A DNA stretch of 64,000 nucleotides from JAPPLG01 sp965199935 (GCA_965199935.1 CBDATD010000002.1:124001-188000), one strand, 5' to 3'; counted from the first letter of the stretch, positions 9,432 to 18,467 are shown. Numbers and translations are program-made. The notes: generated from the letters alone by a model not told the origin.

Positions 9432-10805
9432 ATGAGTATGAAGTTCAGCCATCAATTAGCTCAAAAACTGAATCTCAATCCTCAGATGATTCAGTCTATC
9501 GGACTGATGAATTTGTCTGTTATGGAGCTGGAGCAGGCCATTCGCAAAGAATTGGAGGAAAATCCGGTCTTAGAAGAAAAAGGCGACACTTTAGAAGATG
9601 TTTCTTCACTGGAGGAAACTGAGAAGGAGCGTTTGGAATGGACGGAGTACACAGCCACCAATATCAACATTCCTAAAAACACAGAGGATGAAAAATACTA
9701 CGAACGCCATACCCCTGTAGAAGAAAGCTTGAGAGATCATTTGCTGTGGCAGGTGAATTTTTCCGGGTTCAGCGATTCAGATAGAAAAATATTATACGCG
9801 TTGATAGATGCTGTCAATGAAGATGGGTACTTAACAGAGAGCCTTCAAAGTATTGCGCACGGGCATCATTTGAATGAAACAGAAGTGCGGACTTTATTGA
9901 AAAAACTTCAAGAATTTGACCCTCCCGGAGTCGGAGCGGGCAGTTTGACAGAATGCCTTCTCATTCAAGCAAAACGCATTGATGAAGATACGCACGATTT
10001 GGTTCATCTGTTGAAAAACCATTTGAAAGATCTTCAAACCAAACAATATGAAAAAATTGCCTCTGCAATGGATATTCGAGTGGAAGAGGTGCAGGATATT
10101 GCACACATTATATCTTCTTTAGACCCTTATCCAGGTCAAAGATTTAACTCTCATCGAACAGAATATGTTGTGCCGGATATTTATATTGTGAAAAAAGAAG
10201 AGGGCGTTTATGAAGCCCGGCTCAATGAGGATTCTATCCCGCAAATTAGAATTGCTTCTCACTATGTTCGTGTCTTGGATCAGCTGGGCAAAAATCAGGA
10301 TGAAGAGACAAAACGCTATATCACGGATAAAATGAAAAGAGCCTTGTCTTTCATTAAGGCCCTCAATCATAGAAAATCTTCTATTTTAAGAGTGACTCAG
10401 CTGATTGCAGAAGAACAGGCGGAATTTTTAGAAAAAGGAGAAATGTTTTTACACCCTCTTCTGCTCAGAGAGATTTCTGAAAGGCTCAACCTGCACATTT
10501 CAACAGTCAGCCGGGTGACAGCTAACAAATATGCACATACCCCCCAAGGTCTTTTGGAATTAAAGTATTTCTTTGGAATCAGTTATTTGAATAAAAAAGG
10601 CGAGAGAAAGGGTGCTCCTGCTGTGAAATGGATGATCAAAGAAATCATTGAATCTGAGAAAATCCCCCTTTCGGATGCTAAAATTTCTCAAAAACTTTTG
10701 GACAGGGACGGCATTCACCTCAGCAGAAGACAGGTGGCTCGATTTAGAGAGGAACTGGGTTATCTCAACACCCTCGAAAGAGAAAGGTATAAACAGAAAG
10801 GCTAA
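9432..10805 (+). CDS. rpoN: RNA polymerase sigma-54 factor
   Basis: A 457-residue sigma-54. Region I is the Gln/Leu-rich activator-binding part (NLNPQMIQSIGLMNLSVMEL); then come an acidic region II, the core-binding domain (about 95-290) and the HTH plus RpoN box at the C-terminus. The box reads SRRQVARFREELG, a variant of the usual ARRTVTKYRE form but still recognisable; it contacts the -24 promoter element. No strong ribosome site is seen before ATG 9432, and ATG 9438 is an alternative. It directly precedes metK, sharing the stop/start boundary. The palindromic array lies just upstream. Confidence 0.96.
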   Translation: MSMKFSHQLAQKLNLNPQMIQSIGLMNLSVMELEQAIRKELEENPVLEEKGDTLEDVSSLEETEKERLEWTEYTATNINIPKNTEDEKYYERHTPVEESLRDHLLWQVNFSGFSDSDRKILYALIDAVNEDGYLTESLQSIAHGHHLNETEVRTLLKKLQEFDPPGVGAGSLTECLLIQAKRIDEDTHDLVHLLKNHLKDLQTKQYEKIASAMDIRVEEVQDIAHIISSLDPYPGQRFNSHRTEYVVPDIYIVKKEEGVYEARLNEDSIPQIRIASHYVRVLDQLGKNQDEETKRYITDKMKRALSFIKALNHRKSSILRVTQLIAEEQAEFLEKGEMFLHPLLLREISERLNLHISTVSRVTANKYAHTPQGLLELKYFFGISYLNKKGERKGAPAVKWMIKEIIESEKIPLSDAKISQKLLDRDGIHLSRRQVARFREELGYLNTLERERYKQKG

Positions 10806-11921
10806 ATGAAAGACTTTATATTTACGAGCGAGTCTGTTTCTGAAGGGCATCCAGATAAAATGGCGGATCAAATAAGTGATGCTATTTTAGATGCTTTTTT
10901 GGCACAAGACCCTGACAGCCGGGTGGCCTGTGAAACTTTAGTGGCTCCGGGGCTGGTGGCTGTGGCAGGAGAGGTGAACACTCAATGTTATGTGGATATT
11001 ACAGGGGCCGTGAAGGACGTTCTTTCTTCTATAGGCTATAATCACGCTAAAAAAGGGATGGATTATAAATCCTGCTCTGTTTTAACAAGTATCAACCATC
11101 AGAGTCCAGACATTGCTCAAGCCGTCGGTTTTGGAAAGGACCAGGGGGCGGGGGATCAAGGCATCATGTTTGGTTATGCGGTGGATGAAACTGAAGAGTT
11201 TATGCCTTTGAGTATTTCTTTATCTCATCAACTGGTGAAAAAATTATCTGTGCTTCGTAAATCTTCAGGTAATGATTTTTTATGGCCGGACAGCAAAAGC
11301 CAGGTGAGCGTCCAATATAAAAACGGCCGGGTGGATTCTGTCAGCAGTGTGGTGGTATCTACTCAGCACTCGCCGGATATTTCCCTTGAAAAACTTCGTG
11401 AGTTCATTGTAGAGGAGTTGATAAAAAAAACGATTCCAAAAAAATGGCTGAGGAGCACTCAATACTTTGTGAATCCAGGAGGCCGTTTTACTGTAGGAGG
11501 CCCCCAAGCGGACACAGGGCTGACGGGGCGTAAAATTATTGTGGATGCGTACGGGGGACACGGCTCCCACGGCGGCGGGTGTTTCTCAGGAAAGGATCCG
11601 TCAAAAGTAGATCGCTCCGGAGCGTATATGGCCCGTTGTATCGCTAAGAGTTTGACAGCGAACCGGTTGTTAAAAAAGTGTTTGGTTCAAATTGCCTACG
11701 CTATCGGGAGGAAAGAGCCTGTGAGTCTTTATGTGGAGGATTATGGAACTTCCAAATGGGATCAAAAACAGTTGTGTGATATTGTTTTAAAGAATTGGGA
11801 TTTAAGCCCTGAGGCTGTCATTCGGGAGTTGGATCTGTTAAAGCCCCGGTACAGACAGACAGCTGTGTACGGCCACTTCGGCAGGAGTGAATTCACTTGG
11901 GAGAAAATCAAATCCTTATGA
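10806..11921 (+). CDS. metK: S-adenosylmethionine synthetase
   Basis: A 371-residue methionine adenosyltransferase that makes S-adenosylmethionine from ATP and methionine. Signature motifs are present: SVSEGHPDKMADQISDAILD near the N-terminus, the GAGDQGIMFGYA hexapeptide region, and DAYGGHGSHGGGCFSGKDPS with KVDRSGAYMAR in the C-terminal half. It is slightly shorter than the E. coli enzyme (384). The ATG follows the rpoN stop without a gap, so it is probably cotranscribed with rpoN. No SAM riboswitch is visible. Confidence 0.97.
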   Translation: MKDFIFTSESVSEGHPDKMADQISDAILDAFLAQDPDSRVACETLVAPGLVAVAGEVNTQCYVDITGAVKDVLSSIGYNHAKKGMDYKSCSVLTSINHQSPDIAQAVGFGKDQGAGDQGIMFGYAVDETEEFMPLSISLSHQLVKKLSVLRKSSGNDFLWPDSKSQVSVQYKNGRVDSVSSVVVSTQHSPDISLEKLREFIVEELIKKTIPKKWLRSTQYFVNPGGRFTVGGPQADTGLTGRKIIVDAYGGHGSHGGGCFSGKDPSKVDRSGAYMARCIAKSLTANRLLKKCLVQIAYAIGRKEPVSLYVEDYGTSKWDQKQLCDIVLKNWDLSPEAVIRELDLLKPRYRQTAVYGHFGRSEFTWEKIKSL

Positions 11922-12010
11922 CCTCTCTTTTATCTGCAGTTCAGCTTTTAGCGGGTGATGTTTCTGTGGAAGCTGTAGAGAGAGTCCTGTCAACAGAGAG
12001 GCGGCAATAG
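11918..12010 (+). CDS. Possible 30-residue small ORF after metK
   Basis: The ATG overlaps the metK stop (ATGA) and the frame encodes about 30 residues (MTSLLSAVQLLAGDVSVEAV...) before TAG at 12008-12010. It ends immediately before the convergent BCCT gene. The coupling-type overlap is the only positive evidence; I recognise no family and it could be a remnant or chance. Confidence 0.25.
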   Translation: MTSLLSAVQLLAGDVSVEAVERVLSTERRQ

Positions 12011-13525
12011 CTATGAAGGAAGGTTTTTGAGTTCTTTGAAAAATCCATAAACAATAATACATACAAAAATTGTGAATGGAAAAGCTGAAATAATCACCAA
12101 TAGCTCTAAAGATTGAATACCTCCTAAAAAGAGAAGCGCCAGGGCGATGAAACCTTCAAGGAACGCCCAGTAGATTTTGTGACTGGTTTTATTTTTGGTG
12201 CCGGCCAGATTATGCACGATATAGGAGGCAGAATCAGAAGAGGTGATGAAAAATAAAGCCACTGCCAAAATGCTGATATAAGACATTACCTGCGCCAAAG
12301 GAAAATGCTCTAAAAATTTAAAAATCAAAATGGAATATTCTGTTTTTACAAAAGGCTCCAAGTTCATATCTCCAGTGATATGCTGTTCAATGGCTGTTCC
12401 TCCGAAGGCGGTAAACCATAAAAAAGAAATACAGCTTGGAATGACTAGTGTTCCGATGACAAACTCCCGTACGGTCCGGCCTTCGGAAACACGCGCAATA
12501 AAGGTGCCGACAAAAGGAGACCAGGCAATCCACCAGGCCCAGTAAAGAATAGTCCATTGAGATCTCCACTCTGAAGACCCTAAAGAGTTGATGCGTGTCA
12601 TATCGGAAATCAAATTTTGTAAATAAGCGCCTGTATATTCCACAAAAGAGTTAAGCAGAAAAACAGTTGGACCCGCAATGAACATAAAAACTAATAAAAC
12701 AGCGCAAAGTAAAATATTTATTTCACTCAACCTTCGAATGCCTCGGTTCAGTCCTGAGATGACAGATAAAACAGCGCACAAAGTGATGAAGACAATAATA
12801 AGAGCCTGAGTTGTTCCAGAAAAAGATATGTCAAACAAATGCCTTAATCCTGAGTTGATCTGCATGGTTCCCCTTGCCAGCGTTGTGGAGACGCCGAATA
12901 AAATGGCAATAATGGAGAAAATATCAATACACCAGGCCAGAGGGCTGTTGATTTTGTCTTTAAAGAAGGGAGAAAGCATACAGGAAATTCTAAAAGGATG
13001 CCCCTTGTAGAGGCAAAAATAAGAAAACACCAATCCCATAATAGTATAAACCACCCATCCGGAAAAACCCCAATGCAGGAATGTTAATTGGAATGAAAGA
13101 TCCATGGATTGAGGAGTGGAGCCTTCTCCCGACGGAGGAAACAAATAATGATAAAGAGGTTCATACACTCCGGAAAACAAAAGCCCCGTACCCATGCCGG
13201 CGCTGAAAAGCATGGCAATCCATGTAAATGTGCTGTACTTAGGTTTAGATAGAGAACCTAGACGTTTTCCGCCGTAAGAGCTGAATATTAAATAAATGCA
13301 AAAACAAAAGAGAACAAAAATGACCGTGACGTAAAACCATGAAATATTCAGAACAAAAGTACTTTTAACCCAGGAAAGCAGGCTGAATGTTTTTTGAGGA
13401 AAAATCTTAAAGCCGGCCAAAATCAGAAAAACAAGAAGGGAGGATAAGACAGCGGTGATGTTGAATTTTTTCAAAGTCTTTTCTCCGGAAGAGTTAAGTG
13501 TATCAAGGGGCATCTTCCGGATCAC
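12011..13525 (-). CDS. BCCT-family betaine/choline/carnitine transporter
   Basis: A 504-residue protein with about twelve membrane helices. It carries BCCT signatures: the glycine-rich stretch in FSAGMGTGLLFSGVYEPLYH and the Trp-rich segment ILYWAWWIAWSPFVGTFIAR. The family imports quaternary ammonium compounds such as glycine betaine, usually with Na+. Its ATG overlaps the rpsN stop by four bases, an odd partner for an osmolyte transporter, so the two are probably cotranscribed. The long C-terminal osmosensing extension of BetP is missing; the protein ends shortly after the last helix. Confidence 0.93.
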   Translation of the reverse strand: MIRKMPLDTLNSSGEKTLKKFNITAVLSSLLVFLILAGFKIFPQKTFSLLSWVKSTFVLNISWFYVTVIFVLFCFCIYLIFSSYGGKRLGSLSKPKYSTFTWIAMLFSAGMGTGLLFSGVYEPLYHYLFPPSGEGSTPQSMDLSFQLTFLHWGFSGWVVYTIMGLVFSYFCLYKGHPFRISCMLSPFFKDKINSPLAWCIDIFSIIAILFGVSTTLARGTMQINSGLRHLFDISFSGTTQALIIVFITLCAVLSVISGLNRGIRRLSEINILLCAVLLVFMFIAGPTVFLLNSFVEYTGAYLQNLISDMTRINSLGSSEWRSQWTILYWAWWIAWSPFVGTFIARVSEGRTVREFVIGTLVIPSCISFLWFTAFGGTAIEQHITGDMNLEPFVKTEYSILIFKFLEHFPLAQVMSYISILAVALFFITSSDSASYIVHNLAGTKNKTSHKIYWAFLEGFIALALLFLGGIQSLELLVIISAFPFTIFVCIIVYGFFKELKNLPS

Positions 13526-13827
13526 CAGCTGGCTTTGATGACTCCAGGCAGATATCCTTTGTGGGCCATTTCACGAACAGCGATGCGGGAGAGGCCGAAT
13601 TGTCTAAGGTGGCCCCGCGGTCTGCCTGTCATTGCACAGCGCCGGACGACACGATTTAAACAAGTGGATTTAGGAAGTTTTTGAAGCTTTAGAAAGGCTG
13701 TAGTCCTTTCCTCTTCGGAGAGTTTCATGTTGATAGATGTTTTTCTTAAAGATCTCCGAATGGATAAAAATTTTTTAGCTTTTTCAAAACGTTTTTCATT
13801 CTTAACGATGGAACTTTTTTTTGCCAT
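13522..13827 (-). CDS. rpsN: 30S ribosomal protein S14 (zinc-free type)
   Basis: A 101-residue S14, the length of the E. coli protein, ending in the conserved LSRIAVREMAHKGYLPGVIK. The position where zinc-binding S14 has paired CxxC motifs reads STCLNRVVRRCAMTGRPRG, so this is the C-minus form. It is outside the usual spc operon, here upstream of a BCCT transporter. Together with zinc-free S18 and L28 nearby it may be a dispersed ribosomal gene set or a zinc-sparing paralogue; only the whole genome can tell. Confidence 0.95.
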   Translation of the reverse strand: MAKKSSIVKNEKRFEKAKKFLSIRRSLRKTSINMKLSEEERTTAFLKLQKLPKSTCLNRVVRRCAMTGRPRGHLRQFGLSRIAVREMAHKGYLPGVIKASW

Positions 13828-13941
13828 ATTTACGCTCCGGTCTTCAAAGTTTGAGATTTTCGTCCTGCTGTTTCTGCGAACATAAGATCAAATACTGAAA
13901 AATACAATACAAAAAATCACACACAGAGATTATTTTGTGTT
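13828..13941 (-). terminator. Weak possible terminator between citrate synthase and rpsN
   Basis: Read on the minus strand after the citrate synthase stop, CACAAAATAATCTCTGTGTG forms a short weak stem followed by a T run. It could be a weak intrinsic terminator. The same 114-base gap must also hold the start region of rpsN. Low certainty. Confidence 0.25.
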
Positions 13942-15048
13942 CTATAAATGCCTTTCTTCGGGGCCTGTATAGGAGCTCATGGGGCGGATAATGCGGTTGT
14001 TTTGTCTTTGCTCCCAAATATGGGCCGTCCATCCCGCAATACGGCTCATCGCAAAAATAGGGGTAAATAAGTCGATGTCCAGCCCCATCATGTAGTAAGC
14101 CGGCCCTGCTGGAAAGTCCACATTAGGCATAATATTTTTCTTTTCTTTCATATATTTTTCGATGGCTGAGTACATAGGCATCCATTTTGGATTATTAGTT
14201 TCTTTGGCAATTTTTTTTGCGCATTCGTGCATGGCGGGGACTCTGGCATCTCCGCTTTTATAAACTCTGTGTCCAAATCCCATAATTTTTTTCTTTTCTT
14301 TCAAAGATTTGGATAAATACTCTTCAACACGTTCAGGAGTTTCAATTTCTTTCATCATATACATGACCTGTTCATTGGCTCCTCCATGGAGAGGCCCCTT
14401 TAAGGATCCAATAGCTCCGCAGACAGCACTAAAAATATCAGAAGTTGTGGAGGCAATAACTCGAGCTGTGAAGGTTGAAGCATTAAAACCGTGTTCAGCA
14501 TATAAAATCATGGAGCGGTCTAAAGCTTGAGCGAATACAGGGGAAGGCTTTTTGCCAAAGCACATATATAGAAAATTTTCTGCCAAAGACACGCCGGTTA
14601 AAGGCGGTATAAAATCCATTCCCTTTCGGAAGCGGTAGTGGGCTGATATAAAAATGGGGGCGCACATAAGCATTTTCAAGCCTTTTGCTAAAATATCTTC
14701 AGAGCCTTTATCCCAGGTATTGCAGGGGTGAGATCCCATGAGGCTCATAGCTGTTCTCAAAGCGCTCATAGGGTGGGCTGTTGGGATTTTTTTTAAAACT
14801 TCAACAATAGGTTCATAGTCTTCTTTAATTTCTTTTTCACACTTGGTTAGAGGCAGTTTGCTTTCTATTTGATCCATAGACTTGGGCAGTTCTCCCTGCC
14901 ATAACAAATAGACTGTTTCCAAGTATTTTTTTTTCTGCACCAATTCGCTGACGGGGTAGCCTCTGTAGAGAAGAGAGCTTTTTTCAGGGACGATGCAGGA
15001 AATGGAAGTGGAGTCAACAATCACTCCTTCTAAACCCTTGCCAGACAT
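13942..15048 (-). CDS. gltA: Citrate synthase (or 2-methylcitrate synthase)
   Basis: A 368-residue enzyme of the short citrate synthase type. The catalytic motifs are visible: the first histidine in GPLHGGANEQV, the second in MGFGHRVYKSGDARV, and the aspartate in NVDFPAGPAYYMMGLD. It condenses acetyl-CoA (or propionyl-CoA in the methylcitrate type) with oxaloacetate in the cytosol. The start is ATG 15048 with GAGGAGAA just upstream on the minus strand. The short form is shared by citrate and methylcitrate synthases. With no prpB/prpD neighbour, citrate synthase is the simpler reading. Confidence 0.93.
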   Translation of the reverse strand: MSGKGLEGVIVDSTSISCIVPEKSSLLYRGYPVSELVQKKKYLETVYLLWQGELPKSMDQIESKLPLTKCEKEIKEDYEPIVEVLKKIPTAHPMSALRTAMSLMGSHPCNTWDKGSEDILAKGLKMLMCAPIFISAHYRFRKGMDFIPPLTGVSLAENFLYMCFGKKPSPVFAQALDRSMILYAEHGFNASTFTARVIASTTSDIFSAVCGAIGSLKGPLHGGANEQVMYMMKEIETPERVEEYLSKSLKEKKKIMGFGHRVYKSGDARVPAMHECAKKIAKETNNPKWMPMYSAIEKYMKEKKNIMPNVDFPAGPAYYMMGLDIDLFTPIFAMSRIAGWTAHIWEQRQNNRIIRPMSSYTGPEERHL

Positions 15049-15165
15049 ATTCTTCTCCTCACGAGTTTGAAAGACAAATTCTCCTTTTATTTTGAAGTCG
15101 AGTCAAGATGATTCTATGGATGTGCTTTTACACAGGCTGTTCCTGCATATGTGGAAGATGGAATC

Positions 15166-15830
15166 CAGTCATAAGAAAGGCTGTGCGAACAAAGCTGTAA
15201 AGCTCAGACATGCGTTTTGCCACAGAGCAAACCTCGTCTGCTCTGTTTCAAAGCCGAACTTGTTTTCAGCTCTGTCCCCCCAGCCTTTCTACGTTTTCCG
15301 CCTCAAAGCAATCAGCTATGCAAACAGATGTTCAAAGCTCAGACATGCGTTTTGAGACAGAGCAAACTTTGTCTGCTCTGTTTCAAAGCCGAACTCGTTT
15401 GAATCTCTGTTTACATAGCTTTTGCAGATACGTTGTTTCAAAGCTGAACTCGTTTTTAGCTCTGTCCTGCCAGCTTTTCTACGTTTTCCGCCTCAAAGCA
15501 ATCAGCTGTGCAAACAGATGTTCAAAGCTCAGACATGCGTTTTGCCACAGAGCAAACTTCGTCTGCTCTGTTTCAAAGCCGAACTCGTTTGAATCTCTGT
15601 TTACATAGCTTTTGCAGATACGTTGTTTCAAATCCGAACTTGTTTTCAGCCCTGTCCCCCCAGCCTTTCTACGAATATACGTCACCTCTACGGAAGCAGG
15701 AGTCTAGTCATAAGAAAGACTGTGCGAACAAAGCTGTAAAGCTCAGACATGCGTTTTGCCACAGAGCAAACCTCGTCTGCTCTGTTTCAAAGCTGAACTC
15801 GTTTACAGCTCTGTCCCCCCAGCCTTTCTT
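15166..15830 (+). repeat. Second array of the nested-palindrome repeat, mosaic
   Basis: About four cores and two partial copies of the element at 9.0-9.4 kb, in a mosaic of two arm types. One type has the outer pair AGAAAGGCTG (15174-15183) and CAGCCTTTCT (15281-15290). In the last copy the inner pair AGCTGTAAA (15732-15740) / TTTACAGCT (15802-15810) surrounds CAGAGCA (15762-15768) / TGCTCTG (15778-15784). The other arm type begins TTTTCCGCCTCAAAGCAATC and ends TTTTGCAGATACG. The stretch fills most of the gap between the citrate synthase start and gloB. I see no believable gene in it. Confidence 0.85.
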
Positions 15831-15908
15831 GACAGCTGTACCGTCTCGCCTTTTGTACTTTGTGCAAACATACTTGAAAGAATATTGAAAACTGCGGTAT
15901 GACAGGCT

Positions 15909-16697
15909 ATGCAGGTTTTTCAAATTCCAGACTTAAAAGACAATTACATTCATGTTCTCAGAAGCGGAGGGAAAACCGCTGTGGTGGATCCTTCCACAGC
16001 GGCTCCCGTGGACCAATTTCTGCAGAAGAAAAAATGGTCTTTGGATGCTATTTTGAACACACACCATCACTGGGACCACACGGGCGGCAATAAAGAATTA
16101 AAAAAAAAATGGAGCTGTCTGGTCCTAGGATATTCAAAAGATTCCTATCGCATCCCAGGCATAAATCACAAATTAGAAGACGGGCAGAATTGGACTTGGG
16201 CAGATCAAGTTTGCCGGATTTTATTCATCCCCGGACATACTTTGGGCCATATTGCTTTTTGGTTTCAAACATCTTCTATGCTGTTTTGCGGAGACACTCT
16301 TTTTGCTATGGCCTGCGGCCGGTTGTTTGAAGGTACGGCCCAACAGATGTTTGAGAGTTTAAATAAAATTCGCCTTCTGCCTCCTGAAACTCAAATTTAC
16401 TGCGGGCATGAGTACTCGCTGGCCAACGCTGAATTTGCTCTACAGATAGAGGGGGGGAATTCAGATTTAGTTAAGCGTAAGCAGAGTATTCACAAAAAAA
16501 GAGAAAAAGGGGATTCGACAGTGCCGTTTTCTTTGAAAGAGGAGCTGGACACGAACCCCTTCTTAAGGACAAAATATTTTATTCAGCGCCCGGAAAGTGT
16601 GACGCATCCTGATTTGAAGGAATGGATGAAGAATACAAAAGTTTCTGAACTGGAGCTTTTTGCAAAAATGAGAAAACTGAAGGATTCGTTTCAATAA
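15909..16697 (+). CDS. gloB: Hydroxyacylglutathione hydrolase (glyoxalase II)
   Basis: A 262-residue metallo-beta-lactamase-fold enzyme. The metal-binding motif THHHWDHTGGN is at about residue 51, with later ligands in IPGHTLGHIAF, FCGDTLF and YCGHEYS. It hydrolyses S-lactoylglutathione to lactate and glutathione. The C-terminal part (ELDTNPFLRTK) matches the substrate-binding helix of glyoxalase II, which separates it from other MBL hydrolases. It has no tight operon partners; the palindromic array is directly upstream and convergent genes follow. Confidence 0.93.
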   Translation: MQVFQIPDLKDNYIHVLRSGGKTAVVDPSTAAPVDQFLQKKKWSLDAILNTHHHWDHTGGNKELKKKWSCLVLGYSKDSYRIPGINHKLEDGQNWTWADQVCRILFIPGHTLGHIAFWFQTSSMLFCGDTLFAMACGRLFEGTAQQMFESLNKIRLLPPETQIYCGHEYSLANAEFALQIEGGNSDLVKRKQSIHKKREKGDSTVPFSLKEELDTNPFLRTKYFIQRPESVTHPDLKEWMKNTKVSELELFAKMRKLKDSFQ

Positions 16698-16775
16698 ACT
16701 GTCTTCTGCAGAAGCGGAGAAAGGAGGACAGAACTGCGGGCCTTAAAGCGCTGAACCGGCGCATGATGTCCTTCG

Positions 16776-17186
16776 TTAAGTGAATTGGAAATGGTACCCT
16801 TTGACGATGGGAGGCCCTTTGAATTTTTTAAACTGAATGCGGTTTAAGATGCCAAGAGCGCATTTTAAAATATCTTTATTCTGTGAATTGGAATTGACCA
16901 GGCGGGATTGAGTTTTGCCGGAAGGGAAAATAGTCAATTCCACTAAAAAATCTTTAGATGAAAGCCCTTGCCTTTCAGCACAGCCTTGAATTTTTTCTTT
17001 TTTTCTTTGGATCACTTGATTAAGATAAGCATCCGGCAGAGTTGCTGTCCAATCCATTTGGACCTCTAGGTGTCTGCTGGAAGATGGGATTTCTATAGGA
17101 TAAGATGGAATTTCTAGTTTTTCAGCTTTTGAGCAAGACTGAAAGAGGATCAAAAATATACAATACTTACTCTTCTTTAGGAGCAC
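16776..17186 (-). CDS. Lipoprotein with AgmX/TonB-like C-terminal domain
   Basis: A 136-residue protein with a signal and lipobox-like sequence (YCIFLILFQSC, Cys18). The C-terminal half resembles the AgmX/PglI tail (VIQRKKEKIQGCAERQGLSS ... CALGILNRIQFKKF), the same kind of domain that ends the GltG-like protein at 4.9-7.1 kb. Its start lies inside the 3' end of secG (20-base overlap), so it is read as the second gene after secG. Probably an envelope protein; a role in the gliding or another TonB-like complex is only inference. Confidence 0.7.
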   Translation of the reverse strand: MLLKKSKYCIFLILFQSCSKAEKLEIPSYPIEIPSSSRHLEVQMDWTATLPDAYLNQVIQRKKEKIQGCAERQGLSSKDFLVELTIFPSGKTQSRLVNSNSQNKDILKCALGILNRIQFKKFKGPPIVKGYHFQFT

Positions 17187-17505
17187 TCTTGCTTTCCTCT
17201 GTGTTGTTTGGGGGCGCCGCCGCGTTTGGAGCAGACTCTTCTTGAGCGGGGGCGTCTAAAATGACACTGGAGCTTTTTTTAGTATTCATGTAAGCCAGTT
17301 GAATAGAAGTCACAGCAAAAATGACAGCACACCATTTGGTCACTGTGACCAAAAAGTCGGAGGCTCCTGTGCCGCTGAAAACACTCCTCGACCCCCCTTG
17401 TCCTCCTAGAAGCCCCAAAGCTCCCCCTTTGGGATTTTGCAGGAGAACAAAAGCAACCAACACGATGCACGTGATAATGTGTATTGTTGCAACAAAAATC
17501 AGCAT
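17167..17505 (-). CDS. secG: Preprotein translocase subunit SecG
   Basis: A 112-residue SecG with two membrane helices. The first includes VATIHIITCIVLVAFVLLQN and is followed by the family motif PKGGALGLLGGQGGSRSVFSG. The second is at about 50-70 (FLVTVTKWCAVIFAVTSIQL). The tail is Pro/Ala/Glu-rich and variable. SecG joins SecYE in the inner membrane and speeds export. It is upstream of, and overlaps, the AgmX-tail lipoprotein. Confidence 0.95.
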   Translation of the reverse strand: MLIFVATIHIITCIVLVAFVLLQNPKGGALGLLGGQGGSRSVFSGTGASDFLVTVTKWCAVIFAVTSIQLAYMNTKKSSSVILDAPAQEESAPNAAAPPNNTEESKSAPKEE

Positions 17506-17540
17506 GGCCTCTGATTAACACAGTTCAGCTTTGGAGCAAA

Positions 17541-17984
17541 CTATTTTTGATCTCTCATAAGGGTAAAAGCTTGAGCGTAGTTTTGAATTTGCTGAATGAG
17601 AGAAAAAAGCCCTCCTCTTCTGGAGGGGGTGAGGTGGTTTGCGAGATCCAGTGTTTCAATAAACTCAGGGGCTTGCTTGAGGATGGCTGAAGGGGGTAAA
17701 GAAGAGTAGAAGTGGACCATAAGAGCCAGAAGACCTTTGCTGATCAGGGCATCGCTGTCTCCCTGAAAAGTCAGAAGATTGTTCTGCATTTTAGGGTAGA
17801 GCCATAACTGAGATTGGCATCCCTTCACCAGCCAGCGGTCTGCGTGAAGAGATGAATTTAAAGGCGGCATTTCTTTTCCCCATTGAATCAATCTTCGGTA
17901 TTTTGTCTCCCAATCCAGGCACTGCTCAAAAGATTTTAAAATCTCTTCTTCTCTTCGTTTCAGTAAATTAAGTGGTTTAGACAT
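17541..17984 (-). CDS. sufE: SufE-family cysteine desulfurase activator
   Basis: A 147-residue SufE/CsdE-type protein. The sulfur-accepting cysteine is in the conserved context WLVKGCQSQLWL (about Cys54), and the family pattern DSDALISKGLLALMVHFYS follows. SufE takes persulfide sulfur from SufS for Fe-S cluster assembly. No other suf genes are in the window. It lies 35 bases upstream of secG on the same strand and may share its transcript. Confidence 0.93.
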   Translation of the reverse strand: MSKPLNLLKRREEEILKSFEQCLDWETKYRRLIQWGKEMPPLNSSLHADRWLVKGCQSQLWLYPKMQNNLLTFQGDSDALISKGLLALMVHFYSSLPPSAILKQAPEFIETLDLANHLTPSRRGGLFSLIQQIQNYAQAFTLMRDQK

Positions 17985-18030
17985 GAGGAAAATCCTTTAA
18001 TTTAAAGAAGATATTATTTATACTGGCGGG

Positions 18031-18222
18031 ATGAGCGGTATTCTTAATTTTTTGTTTGGACGTTTTCCAAAAATTTTTAAAAAAGATCAGGTTTATCATG
18101 AGCTAGATCCTCATTCTTGGAGGGAGTGGAAAGCCCGCTACCAACAAAGCTCTGAGTACGACTGGAGAAGACACAGTGGAAAAAGGCACAAAGCGGATCC
18201 TGTTTACTGTAAAAAGCCTTAG
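18031..18222 (+). CDS. Hypothetical basic small protein
   Basis: A 63-residue protein rich in Trp, Tyr, Arg and Lys (ELDPHSWREWKARYQQSSEY). It is divergent from sufE, and its 3' end overlaps the end of convergent rpsR by four bases. A sequence resembling a -10 (TATTTATACT, 18012-18021) precedes the ATG. Homologues with a DPHSWREWKxRY-type core may exist in Bdellovibrio relatives, but I do not recognise a named family. Confidence 0.5.
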   Translation: MSGILNFLFGRFPKIFKKDQVYHELDPHSWREWKARYQQSSEYDWRRHSGKRHKADPVYCKKP

Positions 18223-18467
18223 ATTTTAAATGGTTTTTTAGAAAAAGGCTCAGGTCTGGAAAAGGTATCATAAGCTTTCGTGCCGACAGGCAGGAGATTC
18301 AAATTTCTGGCCTTTTTGACAGCATTTTTTAACTGCTTTTGCTGGGAATGAGTGAGTCCGGTGATCCGGCAGGGCAGGATTTTACCGCCCTCTGTGATGT
18401 AGTTATAAAGAGTGGAAGGGTCTTTATAATCAAAAATCAATTCCGGTCTTTTCTTTTCTGCTTCCAA
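18219..18467 (-). CDS. rpsR: 30S ribosomal protein S18 (zinc-free type)
   Basis: An 82-residue S18 with the core DYKDPSTLYNYITEGGKILP and CRITGLTHSQQKQLKNAVKK, corresponding to the RNA-binding helix of the family. The zinc-type cysteine cluster is absent. The start is a TTG at 18467 with an excellent GGAGG five bases upstream; the nearby ATG is in another frame. It is divergent from rpmB-rplX rather than in the usual rpsF-rpsR-rplI operon. Confidence 0.95.
   Translation of the reverse strand: MEAEKKRPELIFDYKDPSTLYNYITEGGKILPCRITGLTHSQQKQLKNAVKKARNLNLLPVGTKAYDTFSRPEPFSKKPFKI

Noticed and set aside
10700..10870. SAM riboswitch before metK
   Set aside because: metK starts directly at the rpoN stop, leaving no leader for a riboswitch.
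8984..15830. CRISPR array
   Set aside because: The repeats are 125-140 bases long with no short unique spacers and no cas genes in the window.
15092..15923. Open frames of up to 132 codons in the 15-kb array on both strands
   Set aside because: Produced by repeated copies of the palindromic element, with Cys/Ser/Phe-rich composition and no start signals.
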